DNA of 7,358 bases, taken from an uncultured Oscillospiraceae bacterium (GTDB lineage Bacteria; Bacillota; Clostridia; Oscillospirales; Oscillospiraceae). The notes beneath the pieces were generated by a model. The model saw only the letters and a list, made by a program, of their open reading frames with translations. It was not told the DNA's origin and made no database searches. Of this stretch, positions 5,897 through 7,358 are shown piece after piece; position 1 is the stretch's first letter, and every line of letters starts with the position of its first letter. The position numbers and the translations under genes are program-made. The stretch covers positions 1 to 7,358 of the forward strand of contig CAAFMG010000042.1 in assembly GCA_900763965.1 (NCBI GenBank), read 5' to 3'.

Positions 5897-5953
5897 ATGG
5901 CATTTGCAAAGTTGCCCGGTGCTGCCAAAATTTTAGGAGATAGAAAGCCATGA
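5897..5953 (+). CDS. Candidate 18-codon leader peptide coupled to the aminotransferase
   Basis: An ATG at 5897 opens a frame encoding MAFAKLPGAAKILGDRKP. Its TGA stop (5951-5953) overlaps the aminotransferase ATG as ATGA. The aminotransferase ribosome binding site (AGGAGA, 5935-5940) lies inside the frame, so translation of the leader could open or cover it. The peptide is small, basic and partly hydrophobic. Its own ribosome binding site is weak (AAAAGG, 5881-5886, ten bases away). A frame this short can occur by chance, so this is a candidate only. Confidence 0.3.
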   Translation: MAFAKLPGAAKILGDRKP

Positions 5954-7140
5954 CATACGATCATTCTTTTTTTGATGCTTACCTAGAGCGCAGAAACACC
6001 CGCAGTTCCAAGTGGGACGGGTGCAATGCCAAATTCGGTGTGGACCCTTCCGTGGAAATGCTTCCTATGTGGATCGCGGATATGGATTTCCGCAGCCCCA
6101 CAGAGGTAGTGGAGGCGCTGACCCAGCGGGTGCAGACCCAGTGCTACGGCTATACCACCGTCCCGGACAGCTTCTACGATGCCATTATTTCCTGGATCGC
6201 CCGGCGATATCACTGGCAGATTCAAAAAGAGTGGATTGTCTTTACCCCCGGTGTGGTTCCCGGCTTCAATGTGGCCTACCAGGCTTTTTCCCAGCCCGGT
6301 CAGGGCATCATCGTCCCCTCTCCCTCCTACTACCCCTTCTTTGACGGCGTGCGCAACAACGGCCGGAAGGTCGTATCCTGCCCGCTGGTGGAGCAGGGCG
6401 GCAGCTGGGAGCTGGACTTTGCCCTGCTGGAGCAGCAGGTGAAGGATCCTGATAACAAGATTTTGATCCTGTCCAACCCCCACAACCCCACCGGTCGGTG
6501 CTGGACGGCGGAGGAATTGGAGCGCCTGGGCAATCTCTGCGCCGACAACAGCGTGCTGCTTCTCAGCGATGAAATTCACGCTGACCTGATCATGGACGGC
6601 AGCCGCCACACCTGTGTGGGAACCCTGTCCCAGAAGATCGTGGACAACACCATTTTGCACTTCGCCCCCAGCAAGACCTTCAACCTGGCAGGTCTGCAAA
6701 CGGCCTATGCCGTCATCCCCAACCCCGAACTGCGCAAAACCTTTGTGGCAGCCATCACTGCCAACCGGGTCATCAACATGAACTGGTTCGGTCAGGTCGC
6801 TCTGGAAACCGCCTATAACCGGTGCGAGGGGTATGTGGATGCCCTGTGCCACTATGTCAGCGGCAATATGGAATACATGGCCGCCAGTCTGAAGGAAAAG
6901 CTGCCCATGCTGAAAATGAAGCCCTCCCAGGGCACCTACATGGTATGGGTGGACTTCCGGGGCACCGGCATGACCACTGCCCAAATCGAAAACTTCATCG
7001 TACACAAGGCCCACATCGGCGTGGATATGGGCTCCTGGTTCGGTCAGGGCGGCGAAGGCTGGCTGCGCTTCAATCTGGCCTGCCCCCGGATGCTGGTGGA
7101 GCGGGCTGTGGCGCAGCTTGTGGAGGCATTTCAGGAGTAA
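5950..7140 (+). CDS. PLP-dependent aminotransferase / C-S lyase, MalY/PatB family
   Basis: This 396-residue cytoplasmic enzyme has the usual length for class I/II fold-type I aminotransferases of the MalY/PatB group, which mostly act as cystathionine or cysteine-conjugate beta-lyases releasing pyruvate, ammonia and a thiol. Family signatures in order are the KWD start (21-23), LPMWIADMDF (38-47), GYTT (67-70), TPGVVPGF (99-106), SNPHNPTGR (175-183) with the PLP-contacting Asn179, SDEIHADL (206-213) with Asp207 pairing the pyridine nitrogen, and APSKTFNLAGL (239-249) with Lys242 as the Schiff-base lysine. WLRFNLACPR (371-380) carries Arg373 for the substrate carboxylate. All catalytic residues are present. 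The ATG at 5950 follows AGGAGA by nine bases. No clear terminator follows. C-S lyase is the best guess, and a true aminotransferase role cannot be excluded from sequence. Confidence 0.93.
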   Translation: MTYDHSFFDAYLERRNTRSSKWDGCNAKFGVDPSVEMLPMWIADMDFRSPTEVVEALTQRVQTQCYGYTTVPDSFYDAIISWIARRYHWQIQKEWIVFTPGVVPGFNVAYQAFSQPGQGIIVPSPSYYPFFDGVRNNGRKVVSCPLVEQGGSWELDFALLEQQVKDPDNKILILSNPHNPTGRCWTAEELERLGNLCADNSVLLLSDEIHADLIMDGSRHTCVGTLSQKIVDNTILHFAPSKTFNLAGLQTAYAVIPNPELRKTFVAAITANRVINMNWFGQVALETAYNRCEGYVDALCHYVSGNMEYMAASLKEKLPMLKMKPSQGTYMVWVDFRGTGMTTAQIENFIVHKAHIGVDMGSWFGQGGEGWLRFNLACPRMLVERAVAQLVEAFQE

Positions 7141-7311
7141 TCGCGGTTTTAGCTGATTTTCTTATCTTGCAACCGTTTTTGCAATAAATCCGTCAGGTTC
7201 TATCGAATAATATGATATGGCCAATGGCTTACATTTCTCAGCAGTCCATGATATCATAGTCTCTGGAATCTACGAAAACTACGAATTATCACAAAAAGAA
7301 GGAAATTTCCC
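7141..7311. promoter_or_regulatory. Intergenic region with inverted repeats before the next gene
   Basis: TTGCAA occurs at 7167-7172 and 7179-7184 and can form a weak hairpin just past the aminotransferase stop, but no T run follows, so it is not a convincing terminator. Further on, TATGATAT (7211-7218) is inverted as ATATCATA (7251-7258), and the second arm lies within the palindrome ATGATATCAT (7248-7257). These might be operator half-sites. The best promoter match, TTGCAA (7179-7184) with TATCGA (7201-7206) at 16-base spacing, is weak. Confidence 0.3.
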
Positions 7312-7358
7312 ATGAATGGCACCTGCGTTAAGGATCTGTCCTTTTCCTACGAAAATGA
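7312..7358 (+). CDS. Start of a gene, possibly an ABC transporter ATPase (partial)
   Basis: The ATG at 7312 follows AGAAGGAAA at suitable spacing and opens a frame that runs off the window after 15 codons: MNGTCVKDLSFSYEN. The pattern of a short strand followed by hydrophobic-SFSYEN is the usual N-terminus of ABC ATPases ahead of Walker A, so an ABC transporter ATP-binding protein is the likeliest product. Fifteen residues are too few to be sure. Confidence 0.5.
   Translation, partial: MNGTCVKDLSFSYEN

Noticed and set aside
5861..5949. Riboswitch or T-box in the aminotransferase leader
   Set aside because: There is no T-box antiterminator sequence and no SAM or other riboswitch core that I recognise, and the leader is short. 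Only modest hairpin potential is visible.
5983..7014. 343-codon open frame on the - strand opposite the aminotransferase
   Set aside because: It is a shadow of a high-GC gene. The + strand protein has every family motif and catalytic residue, while the - frame's translation is Gly/His/Val-rich with no recognisable domain.

Overview
The window looks like chromosomal DNA from a Clostridia-type Firmicute, probably an Oscillospirales-like gut anaerobe. This rests on strong AGGAGG-type ribosome binding sites, sigma-A-like promoters, translationally coupled ECF sigma/anti-sigma pairs and a MalY/PatB-type aminotransferase. No lineage marker such as rRNA is present, so the assignment is inference.

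Layout. Bases 1-113 hold a candidate ECF-type promoter. It is followed on + by an ECF-like sigma factor (114-671), joined by an ATGA overlap to a single-pass membrane protein (668-2377). That protein is probably the cognate anti-sigma or sensor, with a large extracytoplasmic part containing a duplicated module. The + operon ends at a perfect hairpin terminator (2392-2435). Converging on it from the - strand is a second, unrelated ECF module: a sigma factor (3553-4032) and a zinc-finger (HX3CX2C) transmembrane anti-sigma factor (2495-3550), with a well-formed promoter at 4103-4131.

This second module is visibly lower in GC than its surroundings. It lies between two 100-base direct repeats (2390-2489 and 4246-4345, 86 of 100 identical without gaps). 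Each repeat carries a terminator hairpin plus the last eight codons and stop of an ABC ATPase. The right-hand copy is attached to that ATPase gene (4319-4552, -), which is a 77-codon remnant: the N-terminal strand is fused directly to the post-H-loop C-terminus, so every nucleotide-binding motif is gone. The module therefore looks like a cassette, or the product of a duplication or recombination event, at the 3' end of a decaying transporter gene.

Upstream of the remnant on the same strand is a membrane-anchored protein of unknown function (4581-5669) with a consensus promoter at 5744-5772. Divergent from it is a promoter (5832-5860), a candidate 18-codon leader ORF (5897-5953) overlapping the next start by ATGA, and a complete PLP-dependent aminotransferase/C-S lyase of the MalY/PatB family (5950-7140). 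The window ends in the first 15 codons of what may be another ABC ATPase (from 7312).

In function, the left 4 kb is two envelope-signal transcription switches facing each other. The right half is an envelope protein, the wreck of a transporter and an amino-acid enzyme. I see no rRNA, tRNA, CRISPR array, transposase or phage gene.
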